Part shown: piece after piece, positions 18,589-27,923 of the stretch
How positions within the stretch are numbered: the stretch's first letter is position 1
Layout: each line of letters begins with the position of its first letter
Assembly (NCBI GenBank): GCA_900766195.1
Contig: CAAFUN010000033.1
Span: 1 to 64,000 of the forward strand
Direction of reading: 5' to 3'
Length of the DNA: 64,000 nt
Origin: an uncultured Bacteroides sp.
Lineage (GTDB): Bacteria > Bacteroidota > Bacteroidia > Bacteroidales > Bacteroidaceae
Program-made: the position numbers and the translations under genes
Notes under the pieces: model-generated
What the model was told of the DNA's origin: nothing
Databases searched by the model: none
What the model saw: only the letters and a program-made list of their open reading frames with translations

Positions 18589-19296
18589 TCAAACTACAAC
18601 TAAATAAAATAGCGCGGCAAGTACTGCTCCCACAGTAGGTCCAAAAACAGGAACCCATGAATATGCCCAATCGCTGTCACGCTTTCCTTTTATGGGAAGG
18701 ATAAAATGTGCGATACGTGGACCCAAGTCACGAGCAGGATTGATAGCGTATCCGGTAGTTCCACCCAGACTCATACCTATGACAATAATGAGCAAGCCTA
18801 CAGGAAATGGTCCGTCAAAACCTGTTCCTTCTTTCACTGCATACAAAATACCGAATACCAGCAAAAATGTCCCTATTAACTCACTCAGGAAATTATAAAA
18901 ATAATTCCGGATAGCGGGAATGGTACAAAAGACACCAAGTTTGGTATCCTTGTTACTTTCAACATCAAAATGTGGTTTGTAGAAAACATAAACAAGCATT
19001 GCTCCGACAATTCCTCCCAGCATTTGTGCTACAATGTATCCGAGGATGTTACCCGTAAATTTTCCTGCCAGTGCTAATCCTATGGTCACAGCAGGATTCA
19101 GATGTGCACCAGAGTAAGGCCCAGAGATATATGCTCCGACAAACACCGCAAGCCCCCAAGCTATAGATATCAGGGCCCAACCACCACCGTAGCCTTTGGT
19201 CCCTTTTAGCACCACATTGGCTACCACACCGTCTCCCAATAATATGAGGACAGCAGTTCCTATAAATTCAAACAATAAATCTTGATACATATTCAT
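18589..19296 (-). CDS. glpF: Glycerol uptake facilitator (aquaglyceroporin)
   Basis: Major intrinsic protein channel for passive glycerol entry across the inner membrane. From the ATG at 19294-19296 it has 235 residues with six membrane segments and the two pore motifs NPA (67-69) and NPARD (186-190). Asp190 after the second NPA is typical of glycerol-conducting rather than water-only channels. A GTG six codons upstream would overlap the glpK stop. The ATG leaves a five-base gap and is preferred. It follows glpK in the operon. Confidence 0.93.
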   Translation of the reverse strand: MNMYQDLLFEFIGTAVLILLGDGVVANVVLKGTKGYGGGWALISIAWGLAVFVGAYISGPYSGAHLNPAVTIGLALAGKFTGNILGYIVAQMLGGIVGAMLVYVFYKPHFDVESNKDTKLGVFCTIPAIRNYFYNFLSELIGTFLLVFGILYAVKEGTGFDGPFPVGLLIIVIGMSLGGTTGYAINPARDLGPRIAHFILPIKGKRDSDWAYSWVPVFGPTVGAVLAALFYLVVV

Positions 19297-19301
19297 TGCA
19301 T

Positions 19302-20789
19302 TTAACGTATCCACGCTTGCGCCTTATAGACTGCTTGCTGCCATTTTTTCTTCGCAATTTGCATATCAGATTTTTCCGGTTCAAATATTCGCTCTACACT
19401 CCATTGTTCTTTCAGTTCATCAATATCTTTCCAGAATCCAACTGCTAACCCAGCTAAATATGCTGCTCCCAATGCCGTCGTTTCGGTAACTTTAGGACGG
19501 ATTACTGCTTTTGACAAAACATCAGCCTGAAATTGCATGAGCAAATTATTTCGAGATGCTCCACCATCTACACGAAGTTCTTTGAGTCCTGTTTCTGCGT
19601 CAAGCGCCATAGCATTAATTACATCACCTGTAAGGAACGAAATGCCTTCTAGAGCAGCTCTAGCAATGTGGGCACCTGTTGTACTACGTGAAATGCCAAC
19701 GATAGTTCCACGGGCATATTGATCCCAATATGGTGCACCCAATCCAGTAAGTGCCGGGACAAAATAAACATCTCCGTTATCAGGCACTTCACTTGCCAAC
19801 TCCTCTATTTCAGAAGATGATTTAATGATCTTTAATCCGTCACGCAACCATTGCACAATGGCTCCACCGATAAAAATACTACCTTCGAGTGCATAAGTTA
19901 CCTCGTTACCTATTTTCCATGCAACAGTAGAGATCAAATTGTTTTTGGAGATAACAGGTTTACTTCCGGTATTCATTAGAATAAAACAACCTGTACCATA
20001 AGTATTTTTAACCATACCAGGTTCGGTACACAACTGCCCAAACAATGCAGCTTGCTGATCGCCTGCTATACCTGCTATAGGCACTTTAGATGCAAAAATA
20101 GTAGTTTTAGTATGTCCATAGATACTGCTAGAATCACACACCTTGGGAAGCATGCTTGCTGGGATATTGAATAGTTCGAGCAATTCGTTGTCCCACATCA
20201 TCGTATTAATATTGAACAACATCGTTCGCGAAGCATTCGATACATCTGTTATGTGCTGCTCACCACGGGTGAGTTGCCATACCAGCCACGTATCCACAGT
20301 ACCAAAAGCTAGTTCGCCACGATTAGCTCTTTCACGTGCACCCTGTACATTATCCAAAATCCATTTAACTTTGGTGGCACTGAAATAAGCATCAATGACC
20401 AAACCGGTTTTCTTACGTATAAACGGAATCTTTCCCTCAGCCTTCAGACAGTCACAATATTCAGAAGTTCTGCGGTCTTGCCAAACAATGGCGTTATAGA
20501 CAGGCTCACCTGTTTTGCGATCCCAAACAATGGTAGTCTCACGCTGATTGGTAATTCCAATTCCGGCGATATTGGTACCATTGATACCGATTTTCGTGAT
20601 AGCCTCAGCTATAACTGATGCCTGAGATGACCAAATTTCATGTGGATTGTGTTCAACCCATCCGTTTTGCGGGAAAATTTGCGTAAACTCTTTCTGTCCT
20701 GTAGCACAGATTTCACCTTTGTGGTTGAAAACGATTGCCCGCGAGCTGGTTGTACCCGCATCAAGAGCCAGAATAAATTTCTCTTCCAT
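19302..20789 (-). CDS. glpK: Glycerol kinase
   Basis: GlpK phosphorylates glycerol to glycerol-3-phosphate with ATP and traps it in the cytoplasm. The FGGY-family signature LALDAGTTSSR lies at 8-17 from the ATG at 20787-20789, giving 495 residues, the usual length. The more common form of this motif has Gln in place of Ala11. An in-frame ATG 15 codons upstream (20834) sits one base after the stop of the preceding gene. The internal start is chosen because the kinase motif normally begins within ten residues of the N-terminus. Confidence 0.95.
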   Translation of the reverse strand: MEEKFILALDAGTTSSRAIVFNHKGEICATGQKEFTQIFPQNGWVEHNPHEIWSSQASVIAEAITKIGINGTNIAGIGITNQRETTIVWDRKTGEPVYNAIVWQDRRTSEYCDCLKAEGKIPFIRKKTGLVIDAYFSATKVKWILDNVQGARERANRGELAFGTVDTWLVWQLTRGEQHITDVSNASRTMLFNINTMMWDNELLELFNIPASMLPKVCDSSSIYGHTKTTIFASKVPIAGIAGDQQAALFGQLCTEPGMVKNTYGTGCFILMNTGSKPVISKNNLISTVAWKIGNEVTYALEGSIFIGGAIVQWLRDGLKIIKSSSEIEELASEVPDNGDVYFVPALTGLGAPYWDQYARGTIVGISRSTTGAHIARAALEGISFLTGDVINAMALDAETGLKELRVDGGASRNNLLMQFQADVLSKAVIRPKVTETTALGAAYLAGLAVGFWKDIDELKEQWSVERIFEPEKSDMQIAKKKWQQAVYKAQAWIR

Positions 20790-20835
20790 AACTAATTGAT
20801 TTGATTGATTTTCATGGTATATATTACAATTCATC

Positions 20836-22407
20836 TTATTTTAAGATGTAACCTTCTGCTAAAGTGACAAAGCCCTTCACTTCATCCTCCTCCCACTCTT
20901 TTCCTTTTTCCATTTCCTGTGCCATAATGGAAGCCACTTTGGGAGCACATTCAATGGCGGCACGAGCATCCAAGAATAATAAGCGTATTCTACGGGCCAA
21001 AATATCTTCTAGATTTATTGCCATCTCTTCACGAACGGCCCAGATGACTTCTGCCACAGTATAGTCGTATCTAGGATGAATCTTTTCGGAATATTCAGGT
21101 TTCTCTGCTTCCAACCTTTTAATAGCAGGAATATCGGAACCATATACATAAATGTTGCTAGAACGATCCACTTCATTTTTGTCGACATTTCCATGGATAG
21201 AGAGGTTGTAAGTCCTGCATTCTACTTTATTCAGTTTATGCACTTCAATGGCTTTGTCAATGACATCTTCAGCCATCTTACGGTAGCTCGTCCATTTACC
21301 ACCTGTCAAAGTGAGCATTCCGGATGGATGTACAATTACTTTGTGGCTACGCGACACTTCTTTAGTGCTCTTGCCTTTCTCTTTGGGCGCAGCTAAAGGC
21401 CGCAAACCTGCAAAGATTGAAAGTGCATCTTTACGAGTGGGCTTCTTATTGAGGTACTTTTGTGCTGATTCCATAACGAACTGAATTTCTTTTTCCAGAG
21501 GCCTTGGCTCGTAGCTAGGCTCATCAACCAGCACGTCGGTAGTCCCTACAAGACATTTGTCGTGCCAGGGCACTATGAATAACACCCGACCATCGGACGT
21601 TTTTGGAATCATTACGGCATTGTCGCTCATTAGGAACGATTTATCTAGTACAATATGGATTCCTTGACTAGGAACAATAAATTTTCCATGCTTCGGATTG
21701 TCTTCGCTCAATACTTTATTGGCAAAAACACCTGTAGCATTGATGACTACTTTACAATGAATACTATATTTTTGTCCCGAGATTTTATCGGTAGCTTTCA
21801 CACCTATAATTTGACCGCCTTCATTCTTAATGAAGCCGTCAGCCTCCATGTAATTTATCACACAGCCACCCAAATCATCAATGGTTTGTGCAAGATTTAC
21901 TCCAAGGCGTGAGTCATCAAATTGTCCGTCAGTGTAAACAACTCCGCTGCGTAATCCCTCCGGCCTTACATTAGGAAGTGCTTTCAGTGTTTTTTTCTTT
22001 CCAATGAGCCTTGTTTTGCCCAAGCTAAGCTTTCCTGCCAGGAAATCGTAAAACGTAAGGCCTACAGCATACAAGAAACTGTTCCATAAAGTATAGTTAG
22101 GGATAACAAAATCCTGAGTTTTCACTAAGTGAGCAGCATTATGTGAAAGAAGTCCACGCTCTTTCAGTGCCTCTCTTACCAAATCGATATATCCCTGAGC
22201 CATATATCGAACACCACCGTGCACCAGTTTTGTACTTCTGCTCGATGTTCCTTTACAGAAGTCATGCGACTCCAAAAGCAATGTTTTATATCCTCTAGAC
22301 ACAGCATCTACTGCGCTACCAAGACCACTTGCACCTCCACCTATAACGACAAAATCCCATTGGATATCCTCGTTGGCCAACTGCCGTAATGACTTATCTC
22401 TATTCAT
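20836..22407 (-). CDS. glpD: FAD-dependent glycerol-3-phosphate dehydrogenase/oxidase, GlpD type
   Basis: Flavoprotein of 523 residues that oxidises glycerol-3-phosphate to dihydroxyacetone phosphate. It shows the FAD Rossmann motif VIGGGASGLG at 21-30 and the family segment GTSSRSTKLVHGGVRY. The C-terminal domain spans about 395-520. It lacks the [2Fe-2S] C-terminal domain seen in the nearby GlpA, so it resembles single-subunit GlpD/GlpO. Having it in one operon with glpABC is noteworthy. Whether it donates to quinone or to oxygen cannot be read from sequence. Confidence 0.9.
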   Translation of the reverse strand: MNRDKSLRQLANEDIQWDFVVIGGGASGLGSAVDAVSRGYKTLLLESHDFCKGTSSRSTKLVHGGVRYMAQGYIDLVREALKERGLLSHNAAHLVKTQDFVIPNYTLWNSFLYAVGLTFYDFLAGKLSLGKTRLIGKKKTLKALPNVRPEGLRSGVVYTDGQFDDSRLGVNLAQTIDDLGGCVINYMEADGFIKNEGGQIIGVKATDKISGQKYSIHCKVVINATGVFANKVLSEDNPKHGKFIVPSQGIHIVLDKSFLMSDNAVMIPKTSDGRVLFIVPWHDKCLVGTTDVLVDEPSYEPRPLEKEIQFVMESAQKYLNKKPTRKDALSIFAGLRPLAAPKEKGKSTKEVSRSHKVIVHPSGMLTLTGGKWTSYRKMAEDVIDKAIEVHKLNKVECRTYNLSIHGNVDKNEVDRSSNIYVYGSDIPAIKRLEAEKPEYSEKIHPRYDYTVAEVIWAVREEMAINLEDILARRIRLLFLDARAAIECAPKVASIMAQEMEKGKEWEEDEVKGFVTLAEGYILK

Positions 22408-22433
22408 ATTGTTATTGATGCTATAGTTTAATA

Positions 22434-23687
22434 TTAGAATCCGCTAATATTTAATTTTCGAGTTTCTTCTAAATCCAAAGTTTCAGCAAGTACAGAGATT
22501 GGATGTTTTACTTTTGCCGGAGTTGACATTTCAATCTGCCATTTACACGTTTCACAATCAGTCGCCACAAAATCAGCTGCTACCTCTTCTATTTGGCGAA
22601 ATAGTGATGCACCAATTCCTTGTGAGGTCTCATAGTTCTCTTTTTTAAAACCGTAAGTACCGGCTATTCCACAGCATTGAGAATTAAGCACAACAAGATT
22701 AACATTTGGTATTTGACGCAACAATGAAATGGAATAATAAGCCCATCCGAGCTTTTCCAAATGACAAGGGGTATGATAAGCAATTTTCATTTTTACATCA
22801 TCACGGAACTTCAATTTCACTTTTCCTTCCTCAAGCAAACGATAAATAAAACGGGTAGCCAATTCAATACTATCACGCACGTCAGAATTCTCGATGCCAA
22901 GCAAATGTGGATATTCATCACGCATTGTAAAAATACAAGTTGATGATGCTCCAATTACCGGGCGTTTATCTTCAAAGACAGATTTGCGGATGGAACGGAT
23001 ATTTAAGTCTGCCTGCCTGCGTGCTTGATTAATGAGTCCGTTAGAAATTAAAGCCACCCCACAACATTTCTCTTTTTCAAGTAAATGAACTCCATATCCT
23101 ATTGAGTTGAGCACACTTACCATATCTTTTCCTAGCTGAGGGTAATTATAATTTATGTAGCAACCATGGAAAAAACTAACTTGCTTTTTATAGTTGTCTT
23201 GTAATACTTTCTCCTTCTTAAACCAACTTTCAAAAGTCTGAAAAGTATACTTCGGGAAAGTACGATGAGAATCTACTTTCAGTACTTTGTCCATTACAAC
23301 CTTTACCGGCTTTAATGATAATGTAGAATTCACAATTGGTGCAAAGGTAGATGCCATAGTTCCTACAAAGTCGGTATTAGCTAAAATAATGTCACGTAAA
23401 ACAGGTTTCTTTTTACTATATTTAATACGGGCAAGTTGAATAATATCTCCAATCTTTACGTTAGACGGACAAGCCACTTCGCAACGCTTGCAATTCAAGC
23501 AATACTTTAAAGACTCATTATAGTACTCTTTGTTTTTCAAGCGAAGACGCTCTTCGTCAGGCCCTGCCTGCTTTGGACCTGGATATTTCGGATTTACAGG
23601 AATAACCGGACAATAAACAGTACAGATAGTACATTTCATGCACTGTTCAAAGTTATTTTCGCTAATATTATCTTCTTGCATATTCAT
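22434..23687 (-). CDS. glpC: Anaerobic glycerol-3-phosphate dehydrogenase subunit C
   Basis: GlpC is the iron-sulfur subunit that links GlpAB to the membrane quinone pool. The 417-residue protein has two ferredoxin-like cluster motifs: Cys16, Cys19, Cys22, Cys26 (CMKCTICTVYC) and Cys63, Cys66, Cys69, Cys73 (CLNCKRCEVAC). Two cysteine-rich CCG domains follow (EKCCGVAL, SQCCGIAG). The start ATG at 23685-23687 lies 13 bases after glpB. The usual glpABC order is conserved. Confidence 0.93.
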   Translation of the reverse strand: MNMQEDNISENNFEQCMKCTICTVYCPVIPVNPKYPGPKQAGPDEERLRLKNKEYYNESLKYCLNCKRCEVACPSNVKIGDIIQLARIKYSKKKPVLRDIILANTDFVGTMASTFAPIVNSTLSLKPVKVVMDKVLKVDSHRTFPKYTFQTFESWFKKEKVLQDNYKKQVSFFHGCYINYNYPQLGKDMVSVLNSIGYGVHLLEKEKCCGVALISNGLINQARRQADLNIRSIRKSVFEDKRPVIGASSTCIFTMRDEYPHLLGIENSDVRDSIELATRFIYRLLEEGKVKLKFRDDVKMKIAYHTPCHLEKLGWAYYSISLLRQIPNVNLVVLNSQCCGIAGTYGFKKENYETSQGIGASLFRQIEEVAADFVATDCETCKWQIEMSTPAKVKHPISVLAETLDLEETRKLNISGF

Positions 23688-23700
23688 AACCTCAATACAT

Positions 23701-24939
23701 TTATAAATTGTCAGCTACATATAGTGCCGAAAGCATGGATACACCAGCACCACAGCCTTCATACAAAGCATTAAATCCACTCAAAATCGAACCTACTGCA
23801 AATAAGTTCTGCTGCACATTCCCTTTTATCTTAATTCTGAAACAGTCATCGGTCATCACCCCAAACCTCATGTAATTCTGTTTCCCGAGAAAGGATTTAT
23901 CATACCAGTCTTCACGCTCAGGAGCAAAATCAATATCACTGCTAAATACGGGCTCTATAACCTGATGAGGATGTGCCACCAAACCATTACTGAAATAGCT
24001 ACCGGAAGCCAGAATAAAATTTTCTGCGTAAAAAGGGATATCTCCGTGGTTAATTGAAGAAACAGACTTTACTTTATTGTGTTCAAACTTAGCTTGAGTA
24101 ACAGTATCACCCAACATATAGACTCCACCTAATTTCTCAAAAGAAGAATGCATTTGTTGCTGTATGCGAATGCCTGGTACCGATGGAGGCATTGTTGGAA
24201 TGAGCCATAAAGGAATGCTTAGTCTTTCCTTTAACCTCTTTACAAGATCATCGGAAGAAAGTCCGAGAACAGCAGGTAGGGCCAGTATGTCAAACCCATC
24301 CGCCTTTCTTTGCAACTTATCTACTAGTATTTCAAAATTTAGTTCATTGTCCAAAGCTCTTGCAATGTTGGTAGAACGCATTTCTGTAGGACTAATTCGT
24401 AATCGTTCCAGTGCAGGCGTATTTATTGAGACAATGTGACACTTTGCATTTCTTCTCTCTAAGCTGTCCGCAATGAACCTTGTATTAAAGTCAAGGAAAC
24501 CATCTAAATTGACAAGCAATATTTTCTTTTCTGCAATACTTTCCACAGAAAAGGAAGACGACAGAAAATCAGAAATAGTCAGCCATGTAGGTTTCAATTT
24601 TCCCATTGGTGTAATTCGTAAATGATTGCGTTCTGCTTCACCATGCACTTCAACACCACAATATTCTAAAAATCGCTTAGCTTCAGACGCATAAGAGGAG
24701 AATTTATCCCCCAATTTAACGTAAGGATGCTCCTTATCAAGCTTTTCAACTGCATGAATGGGAGAAGTGACCTCTGTCCCATCGGGAAGTCTATTGAGTA
24801 AATCAAATGAACCTGAAGAAAAATGGAGAGCACTCTGCCCGCTGGAGATAATGGCACATTTTTTACCCTTCTGTTGCAATCGGATCCCACAAGTCAAGCC
24901 TGCAAGTCCACCACCTATTATTACTGTATCAAATTTCAT
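23701..24939 (-). CDS. glpB: Anaerobic glycerol-3-phosphate dehydrogenase subunit B
   Basis: GlpB is the second flavoprotein subunit of the anaerobic dehydrogenase. The 412-residue protein has an N-terminal nucleotide-binding fold, TVIIGGGLAGLTCG at about 5-18. Its C-terminal part ends in a typical flavoprotein sequence (GAGVSMLSALYVADNL). Length matches the family. It starts 12 bases after the glpA stop and ends 13 bases before glpC, so the three are one transcript. Confidence 0.92.
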   Translation of the reverse strand: MKFDTVIIGGGLAGLTCGIRLQQKGKKCAIISSGQSALHFSSGSFDLLNRLPDGTEVTSPIHAVEKLDKEHPYVKLGDKFSSYASEAKRFLEYCGVEVHGEAERNHLRITPMGKLKPTWLTISDFLSSSFSVESIAEKKILLVNLDGFLDFNTRFIADSLERRNAKCHIVSINTPALERLRISPTEMRSTNIARALDNELNFEILVDKLQRKADGFDILALPAVLGLSSDDLVKRLKERLSIPLWLIPTMPPSVPGIRIQQQMHSSFEKLGGVYMLGDTVTQAKFEHNKVKSVSSINHGDIPFYAENFILASGSYFSNGLVAHPHQVIEPVFSSDIDFAPEREDWYDKSFLGKQNYMRFGVMTDDCFRIKIKGNVQQNLFAVGSILSGFNALYEGCGAGVSMLSALYVADNL

Positions 24940-24951
24940 TCCTATCCTTAT

Positions 24952-26541
24952 TTATTCCATTCCACAAACTCCACCATATACCCACTGAGAAAATTCACTC
25001 TCACGCAAAGCACTTCCCCACGCTACAGGATATAATCCTTTCCAGCGTTCATTCAAGAATGAAGTTAGATCAAGTTGTGCTTTTTGCATGCAGTTTTCGG
25101 CTTTACCTAACAATCCTGCAGCGCGGCATGCACAAAGTCCTCCCTGACAAGTTCCCATACCAATACGTGTACGTCGGCGTAAATCAACCAAATTATTCAC
25201 ATCAAGTTCTTTCATTGCGTAATTGATTTCGCCCACAGTGACATCTTCACATTCACAAACTAAACTATTATCATATTCATTCTCCGATGCAATCTTGGAA
25301 GACATCTCACCATGCCGTTCTGTAAAAGAATGTGTTTTCTGACCTGCAGTTGTAGATTGTTCTTCAGCACGTGCGCCAGGTAAGGGTTCGTCTTTCGTAA
25401 CACAAGGTTTGTCGAGGCCAAGCTTTTGACATGCAAGGTTGGTTGCCCATTCTGCCATTAAACGATAAGTCATTAATTTACCACCTGTAATGGTGATAAA
25501 ACCTTTAAGCCCATCACGCGATTCGTGATCCAGCAATACTATACCCCGGCTTATTTTACGCCCGGTCGGATCATCATCGGCAGCTACCAATGGCCGAACT
25601 CCGGCATAAGCACGCAATATACGTGTATTAGCTAAAACAGGGGCCATTTTTTGCCCTTCAGACAACAATAGATCAACCTCTTCCGAAGAGATCCTTACAT
25701 CATCCACTTCATCAAAACCAACACGAATTGATGTAGTACCAATTAAGCAGATTGTATCACCAGGAACGAGAATATCTGCATTTGCCGGTTTGCGACAACG
25801 ATTAAGAACGACATTATTGATTCGATGCCCAAAAACCAATAACGAACCTTTGGCCGGAAACATTTCCACCCTTACGCCTGCTTTTGCTGCAATGCCATGT
25901 CCCCAAATACCGCCTGCATTGATCACCAAAGGTGCATAATAATTACGCTGTTCTTTCGTTTTGTAATTTAATGTAGTGACTCCCACAATACAACCTTGCT
26001 CCTGAATTAAAGCTGTGACTTCATGGTATACCAATATTTTGGCACCATGAGCCTCTGCATCAATCACATTAGCTATAGTCAATCGGAAAGGATCTATTGA
26101 ACCATCAGGAACTTTGACAGCCCCTATTATATTAGGATTAACGGACGGTTCTATTCTTCGCGCTTCAGCCGGATCAAGAACCTCTGCTTCAATACCAGCT
26201 GATAAACATGATTTTACGAATAAAGCTTGATAAGAAAGATCATCTTCAGGAAGCGAAACAAACAATCCCCCATTCTCCTCAACACAATGCCGTGCTATCT
26301 TACGAAGAATCATATTTTCTTTGATGCACTCAACGGCGGATTCATTATCGGTTACAGCATACCTAGCACCACTGTGAAGTAAACCATGATTACGACCCGT
26401 AGCACCTGCTGCAAAATCCAATCGTTCCACTAACAACACGCGCATTCCTCGCAAAGAGCAGTCTCTTGCTGTTCCTGCTCCGGTTATACCGCCACCAACA
26501 ACAATGACATCAAATTCATCAGTTTCACGTTTAAACACCAT
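24952..26541 (-). CDS. glpA: Anaerobic glycerol-3-phosphate dehydrogenase subunit A
   Basis: GlpA is the catalytic FAD subunit that oxidises glycerol-3-phosphate. The 529-residue protein has the Rossmann motif VVGGGITGAGTARD near the N-terminus. It then shows RLDFAAGATGRNHGLLHSGARY and a C-terminal BFD-like [2Fe-2S] domain with CECEDVTVGE and GTCQGGLCACR. It is the first gene of a likely glpA-B-C-D-K-F operon. The upstream region carries a -7 box flanked by CGAAAC boxes that may bind the divergent GlpR. Confidence 0.93.
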   Translation of the reverse strand: MVFKRETDEFDVIVVGGGITGAGTARDCSLRGMRVLLVERLDFAAGATGRNHGLLHSGARYAVTDNESAVECIKENMILRKIARHCVEENGGLFVSLPEDDLSYQALFVKSCLSAGIEAEVLDPAEARRIEPSVNPNIIGAVKVPDGSIDPFRLTIANVIDAEAHGAKILVYHEVTALIQEQGCIVGVTTLNYKTKEQRNYYAPLVINAGGIWGHGIAAKAGVRVEMFPAKGSLLVFGHRINNVVLNRCRKPANADILVPGDTICLIGTTSIRVGFDEVDDVRISSEEVDLLLSEGQKMAPVLANTRILRAYAGVRPLVAADDDPTGRKISRGIVLLDHESRDGLKGFITITGGKLMTYRLMAEWATNLACQKLGLDKPCVTKDEPLPGARAEEQSTTAGQKTHSFTERHGEMSSKIASENEYDNSLVCECEDVTVGEINYAMKELDVNNLVDLRRRTRIGMGTCQGGLCACRAAGLLGKAENCMQKAQLDLTSFLNERWKGLYPVAWGSALRESEFSQWVYGGVCGME

Positions 26542-27099
26542 TTTTCAATAATATATAATTCAAGATTCGAAAGCTAAAGAAATATACAACGAAACATATT
26601 TCTTTCATCACGAAGCAAATATAAAGTATATTTTTATAATAACGAAACTATTCCACTATTTTTTCATCTATTTATATAAAAAATAAGTTTCATATAAAAG
26701 GAAACATACCTATTCAACGAAAGTCAGTTTTATATTGCTCTAATCAGAGTAATAAAATAGAAGAAAGCACAACATTACACCTGAATTTCACCTTACTCCC
26801 CCACCACCAACACACTCCCATTCATCTAAAATGTACACCTTTCTAAAGTCACTTACAACAATCCTTTCCTTATTTCTAAACATGAGCAGGTACTGTCTTT
26901 GGGCAAAAATCTAATACAGCGAAACTACCGAAAGAAGCTTATATATTCACAAAATCATTCTACTAGCAAATAGTTTACACACAGAATGTCAAATGCTAAC
27001 AAAAGTACATTATGAGCATTTTATTATTTATTAGCACGGTAAAGTTTCGCAATTAATAACTATCAATTAATTTAGTAGACAAAATACAAAAGTACAGTT
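26542..27099. other. Divergent glpA/glpR control region with CGAAAC boxes
   Basis: No gene is seen in these 558 bases. CGAAAC occurs at 26590-26595, 26643-26648 and 26920-26925, and its complement GTTTCG at 27044-27049. Related CGAAAG boxes lie at 26568, 26718 and 26929. An inverted pair GTTTC/GAAAC lies at 26687-26691 and 26701-26705. These are candidate operator half-sites for the adjacent DeoR-type regulator, by resemblance to known GlpR/DeoR sites (inference). Confidence 0.5.
26616..26648 (-). promoter_or_regulatory. Candidate glpA operon promoter with overlapping operator box
   Basis: On the minus strand TATATTTG (26623-26616) fits the -7 consensus. A TTTC (26647-26644) lies exactly 20 bases upstream in the -33 position, one mismatch from TTTG. 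That -33 box is inside the CGAAAC at 26643-26648, so a bound repressor would block it. Confidence 0.55.
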
Positions 27100-27888
27100 A
27101 TGACAAAAGAAGAAAGGCAGACAGGTATACTAGAACTGCTGATGCAATATAATTCCATTTTAGTGACAGATCTGGCAAGTCACTTAAAAGTGTCGTCCGT
27201 TACGATTCGAAAGGACCTAACGGAACTTGAAAGAGAGAATAAACTGTATCGAAACCACGGAAGAGCAATCTTAATAGATCCGTATATTGACAACAGAAAC
27301 GTTAGTGAAAAAGAGAATCTGTATGTAGAAGAAAAACGATCAATAGGCATGAAGGCAGCTTCATTAATCACCCCAAAGGATTCTATATTAATTGCGTCGG
27401 GTACAACGATGCATGCTCTAGCACGTAGCATTCCATCTGCAAATGAACTAACAGTGATCACCGCTTCTTTAGAAGTATCCAACATTCTGTCGAATATAAA
27501 GAATATAGACATCATTCAGTTAGGAGGGGTTTTACGCCACAGCAGCCTTTCGGTTGTCGGTAAATATGCCGAGACAATATTATCTGATTTCTCATGTAGT
27601 AAACTCTTTATTGGAGTAGATGGCATAGATTTGGATTTTGGCATAACAACCACCAATATGATGGAAGCAAGTTTAAACCGCATCATGATTAATACAGCCC
27701 AAAAGACGATCGTGCTTGCAGACTCTTCCAAATTCGGACGAAGAGGATTTAGTAAAATAGCCGAAATGGAAGATGTTGACCATATAATCACAGACTCCGG
27801 CATACAACCTTCCACCGCTTCACGCATAGAAGAAATGGGTATCGAATTAACTATAGCAAATCCTAATCCTTACAATGTAAAGCCTTGA
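27100..27888 (+). CDS. glpR: DeoR-family transcriptional regulator (GlpR-like)
   Basis: DeoR-family regulator of 262 residues. It has an N-terminal helix-turn-helix of the family (RQTGILELLMQYNSI, then VSSVTIRKDLTELE) and a C-terminal sugar-phosphate isomerase-like sensor domain. That domain includes SGTTMHALARSI, GGVLRHSSLSVVG and ADSSKFGRRGF. It is divergent from the glp operon and is probably its repressor, sensing glycerol-3-phosphate, as in other bacteria (inference from family and position). Confidence 0.88.
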   Translation: MTKEERQTGILELLMQYNSILVTDLASHLKVSSVTIRKDLTELERENKLYRNHGRAILIDPYIDNRNVSEKENLYVEEKRSIGMKAASLITPKDSILIASGTTMHALARSIPSANELTVITASLEVSNILSNIKNIDIIQLGGVLRHSSLSVVGKYAETILSDFSCSKLFIGVDGIDLDFGITTTNMMEASLNRIMINTAQKTIVLADSSKFGRRGFSKIAEMEDVDHIITDSGIQPSTASRIEEMGIELTIANPNPYNVKP

Positions 27889-27923
27889 CAGGACAAATAC
27901 TGACGGAAAGTTTCTCTAAAAGT

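Noticed and set aside
19302..20834. A glycerol kinase starting at 20834
   Set aside because: The extra 15 residues precede the kinase motif, which normally begins within ten residues of the start. The ATG at 20789 fits better.
13874..26541. Horizontal transfer of the glp locus as an island
   Set aside because: No integrase, tRNA, direct-repeat ends or clear change in base composition at the borders was seen.
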